64,000 nucleotides of DNA, taken from Echinometra lucunter (Eukaryota; Echinodermata; Echinoidea; Camarodonta; Echinometridae). The stretch is taken from contig CM057162.1 in the NCBI GenBank assembly GCA_029962745.1, forward strand, positions 8,421,406 to 8,485,405. The letters run 5' to 3'. The notes under the pieces are model-generated. The model had not been told where the DNA came from. It ran no database searches and saw only the letters and a program-made list of their open reading frames with translations. Every line of letters begins with the position of its first letter. Within the stretch, counting starts at the first letter, position 1. The position numbers were made by a program, and so were the translations under genes. Positions 10,545 through 23,274 of this stretch are shown here, piece by piece.

Positions 10545-11566
10545 CAATTGCATTTATCATTTTTTAAGCAGGATTAATACTATTTGTGCTAAATGAACAG
10601 ACATTAAATTCCGAGGAAAAATAAATGCCGGATATTCAATTACCTCTGCATAAATGATGATTTCTTTTCCTCTTCTTTCTTCATTTTTCCTTTCCCCCTC
10701 CTCCTCTAGCTCCTTCTTAATTTTCTTTGATAGGCTTAAAAAATCAATACACTAAGTAAATAGAGTCCAAAAATATTTTGGTTTAAGCGAGATTTCAAGA
10801 CAAGAAACCCGAAAATAAAACAAACGATCAAAACAATAATGGAAGGACAAGCTTGCTTAAACTACAATCAAAATGAAGATGTTTATCACTGTTTTGGAAG
10901 TTACTGGCACTGTACTTGACCACTTTAAAGTACCCATTCAAAGAAAATCACAATTATTATAACGCAAATATCACTGGAAACTGGCAAGCTAAAAGATAGC
11001 AATCGTATCAGTTTTATGTCAACTATATCAGGTAATTAAAAAATAATACAAATAAAACCTCTTCCCAGCATCTGTGATATACGAGAGATTCGCCAGAAAA
11101 ATAACAATATTTTAATGATGTCTATGAATGGGCCAATCCTGTCCAAGCAGACGACTTCCAATGAAGAATGAACATAACTGCAATACAATTATAATGCATT
11201 TAGTGTGTTCAAAGGTGCCCATATTTAACACCATGCTAAACAGCTAAAAGGGAAATAAAAACTGATTCTGATAACTGAAATCTTATTGTTTGTAAACATG
11301 CAGGATAAGGGATAGTGAACAATCAAAGAAAGCACACATTAAATTGAAAACCCGACGAATGTTTGCATGGACGGTATTGGCTCCCTCTTGAAACGCCGAA
11401 CATACAGCAGTGTATGCAGCTGAAAATGCAATGGCATCTTATTTTGTTCACAAGCGATTGATTCCTTTATTCCAAATAATACCAGGCACGGAGGTTAGAG
11501 AAAAGCAATAGATTAAACATTTAGACTGATGCCAGTGAAGTGAAAATGTGTGAGATGTTATGGGAC
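10545..11566. other. Intergenic sequence with no gene recognised
   Basis: AT-rich and duplicated at about 25067-26052. Only short ORFs without domains. Confidence 0.6.
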
Positions 11567-12092
11567 CACTGGCGTAGCTAAGATTTTTTCAGTAGGGGGC
11601 ACTAGGGGGCCTTGAAATTTGGTAGGGGCACCCAAATAATTTTTTTGGTACATACACACACGCACGCACACACACACCTAACATTTTCTTTTTTTGCAAG
11701 CGAGCCAAAATAACGCCTTTTTATTTTGTCGTCAAAATACAGTTTAGACCTTTATCTTTTTTGAATGGTATATTTGGTCACCACTCTACAATATAGGAAA
11801 TATCTCGCTGGTCCATGCTCTTTCGAACCCTCGTGCTTCTAAATATGGAGAGCGAGCGAAGCGAGCAAGAAAATTTTGAAATCCTCACTTACAAAAAGTC
11901 TAAAATTTTTGCCTTTCTGGTTCATTTCGGTATTACTTTATCTTTCTTTTGCCTGCTGATAGTGAGATACTTGGGCTTTCTTTTTCTTTTTTTTTCTACC
12001 TCATGATTTTTGTGGGGGGCACTTGGGGGCACGTAAAATTTATGGGGCACAAGCCCCCCCCCCCCCTCCCCTCCCCCTTAGCTACGCCCCTG
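11567..12092. mobile_element. hAT-like nonautonomous element with 8-bp target duplication
   Basis: Ends CACTGGCGTAGCTAAG and CTTAGCTACGCCCCTG are inverted repeats of each other. The element is flanked by TATGGGAC on both sides (11559-11566 and 12093-12100). An 8-bp duplication and CAGGG-like ends are typical of hAT transposons. The interior has G-rich and C-rich runs and no transposase. Confidence 0.85.
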
Positions 12093-12739
12093 TATGGGAC
12101 ATCGTCTGCTTGTGCAATGAACATCCCGCTCGTGACGTCGCTCATCTCAGCGGCGTTTGGAGAGCTCTTCAGGTGCTAAATCGGGGCTTTATTTTAGCGC
12201 TTTATAATTGATAATAATCATTACTTAAAATGTTTCCAAGCGTTGAATTTTGGCAAACCTGTCCAATCTAAGCTTCAACTACCCAATAATGAAAATCAAG
12301 TCAGTTTTTAAAAATCAATGAATATCTATTGCAGCTTTTAATGGCGCCATCTTGTGACAAGGCTCTTCATAATAGCTGTCGGATCTCTCGAGGCAATGTC
12401 GAGAAAGTGAAGATCTATTACCTTGAGCTTTTCATGCTTAGAGTAACTGCACTATCTTTCGTCTCTGGGTTAAACAATTTTCAGCCTTTCAATAGTTAAC
12501 GGCTGATAACGAGACGTATTCTTGCAAAGCAGACAATCATCTCTTCAAAATCATATATTTCGTGAATGGGCTGTGTCGACTTCAAATGTCAAATTTTTGT
12601 AAAGCTATACTGCCTATCGATAGATATATATATATATATATATATATATACGTGAGACAAGAAGGGTATATACATATAAAATGGTACAACCGGCTGGTAC
12701 ATACATCCAAACCTCTCTCGCTATATATATATATCCTAC

Positions 12740-13120
12740 CGTACACCAATTTGCCAAACCATTCAGTTCGCAATGTAAAAATCATAGGCATAGAACTGAT
12801 CCAGAAAAAAGAACCCCACATTATACTGAAGCGCGAGTCCTACTGGATCTCCAAACTACAAACCTTACGCCCACACGGAATCAACGCAGACCCTTAACCC
12901 TCTCAGGCCCATCCCGTAAGTTCCCTCCCCCCCCCCCCCCCTTGACCCCTACGATGTATAATTATAAAGGTTTAATTTTGTGTATTAGCAAATATATGTT
13001 AACGAATGTGTCATGTTGTATTTACATTTTTGTATCTCAAGCTCTGAGGAAGACCTGTCACAGGGTCGAAAGCTCGGCAGAGGCAGAGTGAACCTACTCG
13101 CAACGTCCCGCCGCCTCTTT
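12740..13120 (+). mobile_element. Fragment of the 3' end of a different Penelope-like element
   Basis: An open stretch to 12897 ends RESYWISKLQTLRPHGIN, resembling the C-terminus of a Penelope GIY-YIG domain (the intact element here ends with LGCLQPNGIN). After a poly-C run comes CTGAGGA, a short inverted stem and GAAAGCTCGGC (13044-13077), resembling a hammerhead core. Copy at about 27245-27620. Confidence 0.6.
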
Positions 13121-13208
13121 CTTCAGCCACAATTATTTTCATACGATGCTGCACCCATCACGTACGTGGCCGAAGCACTTTCTCATATACATATACATGT
13201 ATATAATA

Positions 13209-13210
<2 letters not shown>

Positions 13211-13246
<36 letters not shown>
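13211..13246 (+). repeat. GT microsatellite
   Basis: Uninterrupted (GT)n after CGTG. A longer, interrupted version is at 27737-27775 in the duplicate. Confidence 0.85.
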
Positions 13247-13248
<2 letters not shown>

Positions 13249-13650
13249 TTTGTTTTATATTGTTTTTTTATTAAGTTGTTCATTCATGGAATCTCTTACG
13301 TGATAGCATGCTCCATTTGTCATATACTGCCATTGAAATTTTAATTTATGATTCACGTATTATCATTGAGTGAAATAAAAATAACATACATGGGAAAAGG
13401 TTTGCACAATCTCACTGAACTTCGGTTTACATTGAACTGAAGTGAATTGAATGAAATTTATTCAAACAACGTAATATATATCAATATCAATATAAGCTAA
13501 TGAACTGTAACATCAGTCAAAAGACAAGTCCTGTAACATAATATATATGAATCAGATTATATATTTTTTTTAAATCAAAGCACAGTAAACAATTAATCAT
13601 GTGGAGTAATGATACGACGCATGAAATAATCAATATAAGCTAATGAACAT

Positions 13651-13652
<2 letters not shown>

Positions 13653-13698
<46 letters not shown>
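13653..13698. repeat. TA microsatellite
   Basis: Long TA run 5' of the receptor gene. In the duplicate (about 28195-28220) it is much shorter, so the locus is length-variable. Confidence 0.85.
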
Positions 13699-13704
<6 letters not shown>

Positions 13705-14251
13705 TTCATCTCCACGATTTTTGTTTTACATTTATCTTGTCGATTTTATATATAATCATAATCCTAGTCTCAACTGCAAGAATAGCTTTGAACAAACAAA
13801 AAGGCCTACTTCCTCAATTATAGATTTTTATTGGATCGTGAAACGTCTTTGCCTTTTCGATGTTTGTGTGGTTATGGGCGTGACTTCACAAGACAAATGA
13901 CTCGAGAATCGATACCAGCTGTCGGCCAATCATGTCTTCATCATGGTCACTTTGCTTATAATTCTTTTGAGGGTACTCACAATCTTTCGAATCAGTTCAT
14001 CACTGTCATTCACTTCTATTCTTGAGTGTTCTATCACTAAGCTTAATCCGTACCACATGTGACCGCGGAGAATACAGAGAAGGGGCTCAATATAGCTTTC
14101 TATAAATAATCAAATGACAAAGTCATATATTTGCACCGGATTTTTTAGTTTCAACTTTCTGTCTGTAATTCACGACTCGGAGATCCCTAGGAAAAATATT
14201 TCACATCACTCTGGTCTTGGATCCACTATTGTGTTACTCCCAGGATTAGAA

Positions 14252-17200
14252 ATGGCTTCTGCTTTCATATTTCTCACCAAGTTTTTTCTTATTTTCATCC
14301 ATCAAGCAGGTCAGTAGGAATTATAGATTATTTAGAGACACTTTGGAGAATATTTGCCGGGATGGAGAGACTTTTAATAGTCAAATGCTTCATTTAATTT
14401 GAAAAAGATGCATTTTCCATACTTCTATTTTCGAATATAACACGGGATTCTTCACATCCCGGAACTCTTATAAATAATTAAAATCCAAGGTGAGGTCATA
14501 AATACATAAGAAATAAATAAATGGTAGTATAGTTTATGTAATGTTTGTATGGGTGTATTTGAAGAATCGGATACGCATATTTTACAAAGACACATACTTC
14601 TTTCGATTGTGTCTATACATGTAAAACCACCTACAGAAAAATAGATGATTTATTTCTAGGTTTCTTCCGGTAAACATAAATTGATTTAAGAAAAGTTATA
14701 AAGACAACCGAATTTAAAGAATTTCAAATTTTAAAAAAATCCCAGAATACTATAGTTTAAATGTAATCTGCACCATAATGATGTTTTCATAGTAGGTATA
14801 AATATTAGGTTTGGTGGTATCGAGCTTGGCAAAGAGTATATTTTTCTTAATATTCCTAGTCCTGTTAAACATGTTAAAAGCATTTAGTGTTGATTCATAC
14901 TGGAAATCTGATTGTAAATAATACCTATTACATCTCTTCCCAATACGAAATTATCTTTGTTTCTCCTAATGGCCGTCTTTTGATTCCAGTTAATGCCAAT
15001 GAATATCATGGTAACTGCGAAGTGAAAGGAACTACAGGAGTGATTCTCTTCCAGGACCAACCTAAAAATCTCAACTGTAAAAGGGGATCACAGAGGATTG
15101 GGCAGGGTGTCAGCTGGTATGTAAATAATACTGTCCCAGGAGGTTCTCTGCAATTACTTGATGGCAAGAATTGGACGGCTCTCAACTGTAAAGTAGCTGA
15201 CCCTGATTCAAATGCAACTTTCTGCGTCCATGGTAAACATCACTTTGAATTTCAAATGTTTATATTGTAATCTATTTCACATTGGGTGTGGGGGGGGAAA
15301 CGAAGCGAAAGACGGGAAATTTTCAGCAGTCTTTCAAACAGCGAAGAGTAAATCCCATTAGAAGGGAAAACAATAGGGCAGGATTTGAAGAGAGGCTTTG
15401 CTACTGTAGAATGTCACACTAGCTCGTTTCAGTACAGGAGATTACAAATTTGTTTTTCTGTATCTTCTATATTCACAGCATGAAAAGAGCGTATATGTTC
15501 ATTCATTCCTATCAATGAATATGCTTCGCTGCAGAAGTGGTTTAAAAGTTGGTATACATTTCCTTCACATTTTCCCTTGCTGTGGAAGATAAAGAGAGAA
15601 GAGGTTGGAGGAGAATATAATACTTTCTTCTCTCTTTTTGGTTTATAGGTCCGAATAATCCGCCAACTATTTCAGGTACCAATGCTCTAGTGTCAGGTGT
15701 GCCCGCCATCCTAAAATGTACAACAACCGACGTTTACCCAGAACCGCGGATAGAATGGAATCTTGGAACGGAGAACATCACAATGAACGCAAAACCTAAA
15801 ACTACATTTAACAACCATACAAGTCTATTCAATGCAACCAGTTCACTCTCCTTCACACCAGAGCTGAAAGATCGTGGGAAGAATCTATCATGTAGCGTAT
15901 TGCCATCTGTTCCAAACGTATGGCCACCATCAAATACATCAGTTGAATTGAATATAGCTGGTAAGTATTGCTCTATTCAGGGCATATCCATGATTTTCTT
16001 TTTGCAATTTTGCATTCTTTCTGTAAAAGGTCTATGTTGGTTTCAAAGGAATTTGAGTGTAGTAGGGTATGTTTATCAATACTGAGCATATCATTTACTT
16101 CACTTAAAGTAAAGGTCAATACCCATGTCATATTAAGAAGATCATTTAATGATTCTTGTCTTCTGTGAAATAAATACGTTTGTTGTCAGTGGCTTCCGAA
16201 GATAATAAGAAAAGGGGAGTGAACTGGGATGTGAGATCGTTAATTGTTATCAGTGATGGGACACTTTGCCAAGTTTTCTCTAGCTCACTCTCTTGCTCCC
16301 TTGCATCTTATCCACCTTGTGAGAGCAGTAGCTTACCTTATGAAACCTGGTGACCCTCATAGAGTAAAGTAAGATCTTTAGTTAAACTGTAATAGCTTCG
16401 CCATCTCTAAGTTACGAAGTTTGCAATGTTTATTAGAGGGCAAGATAGTGGCAAATAATTTCATGTGCGTTTGAGAAAAAAATGATCATGCCATGAAATT
16501 TCAAATAGGAAAAAATGAATTACACTTGCTATTTCAAACGAACTATCATCTTAAAGCCATCGTAATTTAGACGTTTTCTTCATTTTTTTCAGATGAACCA
16601 AACAAATCTGTTGTGGTCGAGGTGAAGGAGGCAACATCATTCTCTCTCTACATTTCCTGGCAAGTTCATGACAACAACATGACCGGCAGCTCAATGTTAA
16701 CACTAAGATACTGTCGGAACACTACTGGGAACCTTGACAATTCGGAGACAGTTGACAATCTGACTTGCCCCGCCTACAAAAATGTAGCAGATCTTAATGG
16801 GACCAGTTACAACTTAACAGGATTGGATCCATTTGAGTGGTATGACCTCATTCTTCTTGCAGATGGGAACACGGTTGCCTCGAAGATAGCTTTAACTGCT
16901 CGTAAGTGTAGTTTAGCCTTTGATTTATTATGCTGTTTGAATTTTTTCTTTTGTTGTAATGATTTTCGTTATTGCCGCCATTCATCCTTCATTGAAGTCC
17001 GAATTGAGAGTCAAATCACCATTCCCATGTCGAAAAGATATAATCATATTTTCTTCTATATTCAATAATACTGGCCGAAAAAAATCATATGTCTCTTATT
17101 TCTCCATGAGTATCTGTTCATCTTTCAATTCTCTCTCTCTCTCTCTCTCTCTATTTGTCAATACCTTATGAGTATCTCGATCGTTTTTCATTCACTTTCG

Positions 17201-17913
17201 TTACTGATTTAAAATCGCATTATTTTAAGCGGCTGTCGTAATCCGAGACTGAAATATCTAACGAGATAAGAATCAAGATCATTTCAAATACACTACATGT
17301 ATGAAAAATGAACAAAAAATCAACTTGCTCCGTAATCAAAGTGCTTTTAAAAATGCTGTAAAATTATTTCCTTCCATCATGTCTCATTCCTTTTACAGCG
17401 CTGTCACCTGAATATTACGGTGCGTTATTTCTTCGTTATTTTGAACTTTTAACAATGCTGTCACTGTTTGGCTTCAGTTTTCTTTAGTATACTAGTACAT
17501 GTAGGTCCTTACACTTTCTTGGTTTTTATTGTCATTTTAATATGCATCTTGTATGGTCACTTAGCACTACCTTAGTTTCAAGCGGTGATAAATTTCTTTC
17601 TTTGTTTGATTTTTATGGGTTTTAAGGTCTTCGAAAAGTGGAGATAATTATTGTATACAGTATTTCAGTTTGTACATGACTTGTCGGCATAAAGTAAATC
17701 CGGATATCTTCAAAATTTAAGCCAGATAATTATATCTAACAATGCTTGCACTGAAAAAAGATGCTCACTCAGTTTCGCCCGTTACAAGACATGAAGCCTA
17801 ATTGCACTCTCAGATAAAATGGTCAAAACACTGCCTTCATCTTTTAACATTAAGACAGCATATTTTCAAGATAACGCATAATAAGCTTTGTAAATATACA
17901 AGTTGTTTGGGTT

Positions 17914-17977
<64 letters not shown>

Positions 17978-18004
17978 GTATATATATGATATATATCTAC
18001 ATAT

Positions 18005-18041
<37 letters not shown>

Positions 18042-18057
18042 ACCCAAATATATACAA

Positions 18058-18094
<37 letters not shown>

Positions 18095-18103
18095 CATATA
18101 TAT

Positions 18104-18152
<49 letters not shown>

Positions 18153-18157
18153 GATAA

Positions 18158-18189
<32 letters not shown>

Positions 18190-21100
18190 TTCACATGCCC
18201 TATTTCATAACGTCTATTGGTCAGTCACTTTACTTCCATGTGGGCGAGGATTTGTAAGAGCAAAGGGTGTGGGTCGGAGTGCGGGTGAGGATGCATATTG
18301 GGGTGTGTTTTTATGTTTCTTTTTTTTTGTTTTCTCTCATTTCCACCTTCCACGCCATTAATCTATCCCTTATTCCGTTCGTATTTCTGTCTGTTTATTC
18401 ATTTTCCATCCTTTAATGTAGGCCTAATAACTCTTTTCCTCTTCTCTATCAATATACTTGATAACGGTATATTATAGGTGTTTACATGACATTCTCACCA
18501 AAGAAAGAAATTCTGGAGATATCAAGGCTCCCAGTGATGAACAGAACTGTTCCTTCAGATCTGTGCTTCGTAATCATTCAGACCGAAGGCTCAAAACCCA
18601 ACTGTTCAAGTACTAGTTTGAAGTGCTTTGACCCTGGGAGTAAGACCCACGATTACCGGGAGGAAGATTTCCAGGGAATAGGTCTCGTCAGCAGCGGTCG
18701 AGGGTTGTGCAGTAGCCCAACTCTTCCCATCGGTAAGTAAAACAAAAACAAACAAAAAAGAAAAAGAAAACGGACTGTGCACGCGCTTTCCAGCATCCTT
18801 ATGATTTTAATGATATTTTATCAGAGCTGCCAAGTAGTAGGATTTTATCCTATTTAGTAAGATTTTTGGAGAGAATATGACAATAGGATTTTTCCCGTGA
18901 AAATATGATTTTTGGAAGTTCTGACATTGATTCTTTATTACCTTTATTTCATCTTATTTTCATGTCATTTTATCAACATTAAAGTTTATTCCAATGCTCA
19001 AGTACTAGTTTGAAGTGCTTTGACCGTGGGAGTAAGATCGACGATTACCGGGAGGAAGATATCCCGGGAATCGATTTCATCAGCAGCGGTCGAGGGTTGT
19101 GCAGTCAACCAACTCCACCAATCAGTAAGTAAGAAATACTGGGTTGTACATAATATGATTTCCATCCATCTGAAACCGCGTAATGTTCTATCATAAGAAG
19201 TAAATCCAATAGTATAATAATTGTCATTATCGTCCTTAATTCATTTGATCATAATTATTACCATCAATAACTACCATCATTATCGCAATCATCATTATCA
19301 TTATATATCAATATCATCATTATTATTCTAACTCTTTTCACTATTATTGTTGATGTTGCTGTTTCCATTAACATCATCATTATCATCTTTGTTGTCGTCG
19401 TCGCCATCATCTATACATTAACATTAACGATTTTAACATTATGGAAGCGCGACTTCTCTTCATATACAAGGTAACACAAAAAAAATGGTTTCCATTAATT
19501 ATTATCAAAACAAGTAGTTTTAAGATGTTAACTGACAGATATGTATTGTTTCTTCTACCTCACTTGTGATTCTGTCTTAGGGTCAGAGTTACTTTTGATG
19601 AGTAATTCTAATCACTCATCAAAACAGTAGCTGACTAGTCATGGAGAGTTTATAGAGTTTTTCACCAAGACCCAAACACTCCTAGGGTCGGTAACAACAA
19701 AAAGGGGCCGGTGGTTAGTAAAAAGCATCAAGAATAAAGGGAAATCAAAATTAACATAAAAAGAATGGAAGCAAAATAACAAGTTCTAAAAAAACACAGA
19801 AATAGGAATACCATACAGACCTAATACTGATAACGATTGTGATAATATCAACAAAATGATAAAGGTATATTGATTAGAAGAAATGCAAAACTATCGTGCA
19901 TGACCCTAGGATGGATGTCCGGAAAAAAGTTTTACCGCCGGATAACCTGTTATTTTTGCCAGTCGATGAGGGCCCCGTTTCAAGAAACTTCTTATCAGTA
20001 ACAACTGCCACATTTCTATGACAAATTTGCTCTTGGCCAATCGGATGAAAAAGATTTCTATAGCTTATGACAGTAACTGCAACTTGTTATTGATAACAGG
20101 TTTTATGAAACGTGGCCCAGATCCTTTTAATGAAGACAAAATCCTTGAGAATACATATTCGACGACCACAAAAGTTTTTTTCCTTCTCCTCTTCTTCTTC
20201 TTCTTTTTCTTTTTCTTTTTCCTTTTCTTTTTCTTCTGCTCCTCCTCGTCATCCTTCTGTCTTTCCTTTTCCTTTGGTTAGTTCTGAATGCAACTCATGA
20301 TAAAATGACCATGCCTCACCTTTCTGCTGTCATTGGGGCTGTCGTAGGAGCATCAGTCTTCATACTACTGTCTGCTGCAGCCCTTCTCCTCCTAATGAAC
20401 TTCATTTGCAATAAAGCCGGTTGCAATGAAAAGAAAGGTAAGCAATAAAACACTCCTTTGTAAAGGCTGTTTTAAATAAACTTTGCAGCTATTTCCCCCA
20501 AAGTTGAGGCTCCGAATCATTCAGCATGCCAATATTTCAGTGACTTAATTGTTTCACTAGTGTTTATCTAAAAATATCTAGAATGCATGTGTTTCTTTCG
20601 AAATCCTTGGTCTTTCTTTTTTTTTCTTCTTCTTCTTTTCTTTTTCTTTTCTTTTTTGGTACTGTAACAGACATTATTACGGGGTAATTATAGGTGCAGG
20701 GGCATAGTTAGCGGGGGAGGGAGTTATTCATCCCCCCCCCCCCCGCTTTTTTAAGTGGGTGTTCATATGTGTGTATATAAATACGCCGTATATCTGTGGG
20801 GGAATTCTCCCCTCCCCCCCCCCCCCCCCATGAGGACCTGTCTACTTGGTCTAAGCAAAATTAATGTATAGGTGAAGTACTGATGATAATATATAAAATT
20901 AAGCTTTAGGGATACTTACATGAATAAGAGAGAAGCAATTTCGTACGTGTGCTGTTAAAACGTTGATATTATTTTGTTGAAAGGGGTTCGTTCATTATAC
21001 ATTTACATCTCAAGTTTATGTCTCCACTCTGTCGATATCATGAAATATATGACCCTCCCCTCACACTTCCCACCGCCTCCCATCTCCGATTTTTCTTTCC

Positions 21101-22457
21101 ATATTACAGAGACATTAATATAAGTCCTACTGTAATTTTTTGGTCACTCCCCTCCCCCCCCCCCCGGGATATGTCTCATTAAGGACTGTACATCATCCGC
21201 GTAAATCACTTTCTGAAAAGCAACGGGATTTTAAGTAGGACAGAAATAATGTGTTACATCTCCGATTGTTATACCCTTAGCGGGGATTTTATGCAAGGAT
21301 TGCATCATTATCTCCTAAGTAAGTAACTTTTTCCCGGATTTCCCTGATTTTGATACCTTTTTCTGGCATTTTCTGATTTTACCTTCTTTTTATATTTTTA
21401 ACTGGATCCCGGGGTTCCTCCCCCGTTGCTGAAAACGACCCGTTTTCTACGATTTCGTGTTTTGTTTTGGAGTTTTTTCGCGGATGATGTACCGGCTTCA
21501 ATGAGAATATCCCCTCGGGCTTTTCCCCGAGGCTCAGTGTGTCCGACAATAATCTTCAACGAATACATATTAACGTCTCCTAATACACTTTATACTGTGG
21601 GTTGGACATGGACACCAAAGAACGATACAGCGATAACTAATGAATTCCCCACAACGGTTGCCTTGTTTACTTGTTTGTTGCTTCTTTCCTTTTGGCTTGT
21701 CAACAGGTACGAACATTGCGCAGGAGGATAGAAATGTCACTCAGAGAGTAAGTTTCTTAATTGTTCTTCCACCCAAATTCAACTGGACCAAGTTGAAACT
21801 TGGTCAAATTTAGTAAAGAGTCCTAATGATCCACCCTTTGAATATAACCCCACATCAAGCGTCATTCCAACTTTTTAGCTGATGCGAACAATTATTGAAA
21901 CCTGATCCAGTTATACAAGAACACTAGAACAGTAATAATAGACCCCTGCCGTGCCCGTGAATATGAAGGATGTCAAGTCCACTCTGGGCTTAACAGCGGC
22001 ATGTCAAATCGTTGGGGGGGGGGGTGTTCGACTATATGACATATTCTCCCATGGCCTTTATTGTTCACAAGAAGAGCCATTCCCCGCCCAGTCCCTATCC
22101 CCCGTCAGTTAATTTCTGGATTATGAATCGACGCCACAAGGTAACATTGCCTAAAAATTCTTTCGGCACTTTGGTTTCTCCTAGGACGCTGAACATCAAT
22201 ATCAGGAACTCCGGGATCAAGATGCAAGCGGAACAGGCTATATGGATATGAGACCTATATCACCGACTGTAGCTACAACAAACAACTTCGACGATTACAT
22301 GGAATATGAAACCATACCTTCAGATGCTGATTCATTGCTTTCAAGGGCCACTGAACGCATGTATGCGAACCCAGGGCCGAGATCTATTCTGAAAAATCCG
22401 AAGCGGGATCAGGATAGCACTTCGTCTAGGGATGATATAGTTACGACATACTTCTGA
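14252..22457 (+). CDS. Ig/FN3 transmembrane receptor with tyrosine-based tail (complete, 8 exons)
   Basis: Exons: 14252-14309, 14888-15232, 15649-15960, 16593-16901, 18478-18732, 20282-20437, 21707-21747 and 22185-22457. All have GT-AG borders and agree in phase (phase 1 throughout, phase 0 before the last). They sum to 1749 nt, 582 residues. Exon 1 is a hydrophobic signal peptide ([18 protein letters not shown]). Exon 2 (20-134) is Ig-like, with Cys in LNCKRG, Trp in VSWYV and Cys in ATFCVHG. Exon 3 (135-238) is Ig-like, with [16 protein letters not shown] and LSCSVLP. Exon 4 (239-341) fits FN3. Exon 5 (342-426) is cysteine-bearing and FN3-like. Exon 6 holds one membrane helix (about 441-467). 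The tail has Y498 in YQEL, Y511 in YMDM (YxxM, PI3K p85 type), Y530/Y533 in YMEYETI, Y552 in YANP (Grb2 type) and Y581 near the C-terminus. Many N-glycosylation sequons are present. A role in adhesion or immune signalling is inferred; the ligand is unknown. Confidence 0.85.
17399..17419 (+). other. Candidate 21-nt microexon of the receptor gene
   Basis: Preceded by a pyrimidine tract and TTTTACAG, followed by GTGCGT. It is phase 1 in and out, so it could be included between exons 4 and 5 without shifting frame, adding a PLSPEYYG-like stretch. The inverted paralog has the same arrangement at 29745-29765 with one substitution. It is not needed for an open reading frame. Confidence 0.35.
17917..18188. 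repeat. Compound CT/TA/CA microsatellite with palindromic TA blocks
   Basis: (CT)n, then about 220 bases of TA interrupted by GGGTATAT and ATACCCA pieces, then (CA)n. It ends at the start of the second copy of the segmental duplication (18190). Confidence 0.9.
18998..19123 (+). pseudogene. Partial second copy of receptor exon 5
   Basis: The last half of exon 5 (from TCAAGTACTAGTTTGAAG to the splice donor) recurs 3' of the real exon. It lacks the exon's first half and has no evident acceptor. The intron sequence after it matches the intron after exon 5 of the upstream paralog (4536 on), whereas the sequence directly after the full exon (18733-18997) has no counterpart there. This looks like an unequal exchange or insertion that split the exon-intron junction region. 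Confidence 0.75.
19968..20118. mobile_element. Short palindromic MITE (GGGCCC...TTTCA family)
   Basis: Duplicate of 5414-5562, carried along with the segmental duplication, in intron 5 of the complete receptor gene. Confidence 0.7.
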
Positions 22458-22522
22458 AGAACATTTGAAACTGGATGAACTAAGAGGTACAATGTCTGAT
22501 GATGGGGAAGCATGTGATTATA

Positions 22523-23274
22523 ACTTTCAAAGGCCACTGATGGATGGCTGAAGGAAGCTTCGCAGGATCAAGCTTATATGCAAACACAGGGCAAAGATCT
22601 ACACTAAGGAATAAGAAACAGGATACCACTTCTTCTCGGAATGATGTAGTAACACCTTACTTGTAAAGAACATTGGATTGGAGTCTCAGCGTCCACTTGG
22701 AACTATTCTTTGGGGGCATCTCGTTAGTTACAATGGATGACTCAAGAATGACTTACCTTTTCTGGTGTAGTGATACCACTGGCACAAGGTCAAATGATAG
22801 TATTGGCCATCGTCAGAAAAGAGAAGAGCACATTCCGTTACCCATTGCCAGGTTCTGACAAGCTACAGAAGTGATGATAATCCCGTTCGACGAAGATGCG
22901 TGCTACCTGTGCAAGCATTCCTAAACATCTTCAAAAAGTTAATTGTATCTGTCTGACTCGACAAGGGACAAGATCATGGTATCTCTTCGTAGAACAGCGC
23001 AGACACACCCTACTTATTAAGCAAATTAAATCAAAGCGAATCGTTGTGAATTTAGTGGTAATAACTTCGATTGCTGATGGATGTCTAGAACTCTATCGAA
23101 AGTCCGCGAATAAAGCACGGACTGTTTTATCGGTTGGTTCAATGCTAGAGTAACCGTTTATTGTTACGACTGCAGGAACCTTACATAAAAACTGGGAAGA
23201 GGTGTCAGCAGGGAAACAAATGTAGAGACTTCTTTCTCTTCCAGTGACATTGTTACTGCGTACTTAATTTCAAA
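22523..23274 (+). repeat. Degenerate tandem copies of the receptor tail exon (second set)
   Basis: Counterpart of 7986-8735 downstream of the complete gene. Relics at about 22523-22668, 22965-23021 and 23189-23274. Possible polyadenylation signal AATAAA at 23109-23114. Confidence 0.65.

Larger units (their letters stand above)
3997..14390 (+). repeat. Segmental duplication, first direct copy
   Basis: Matches 18190-28905 in the same orientation. The offset is 14193 at the start, about 14540 in the middle and about 14515 at the end. The copies are near-identical by eye, with small indels mostly in microsatellites and homopolymers. The main structural difference is about 345 extra bases in the second copy near 18733-19120. 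The copy carries exons 5-8 of one receptor gene and exon 1 of the next. Confidence 0.95.

Noticed and set aside
17802..18257. ORFs of repeated Tyr-Ile on both strands
   Set aside because: Products of the TA microsatellite; similar ones at 12582-12821, 13643-13760 and 27067-27323.
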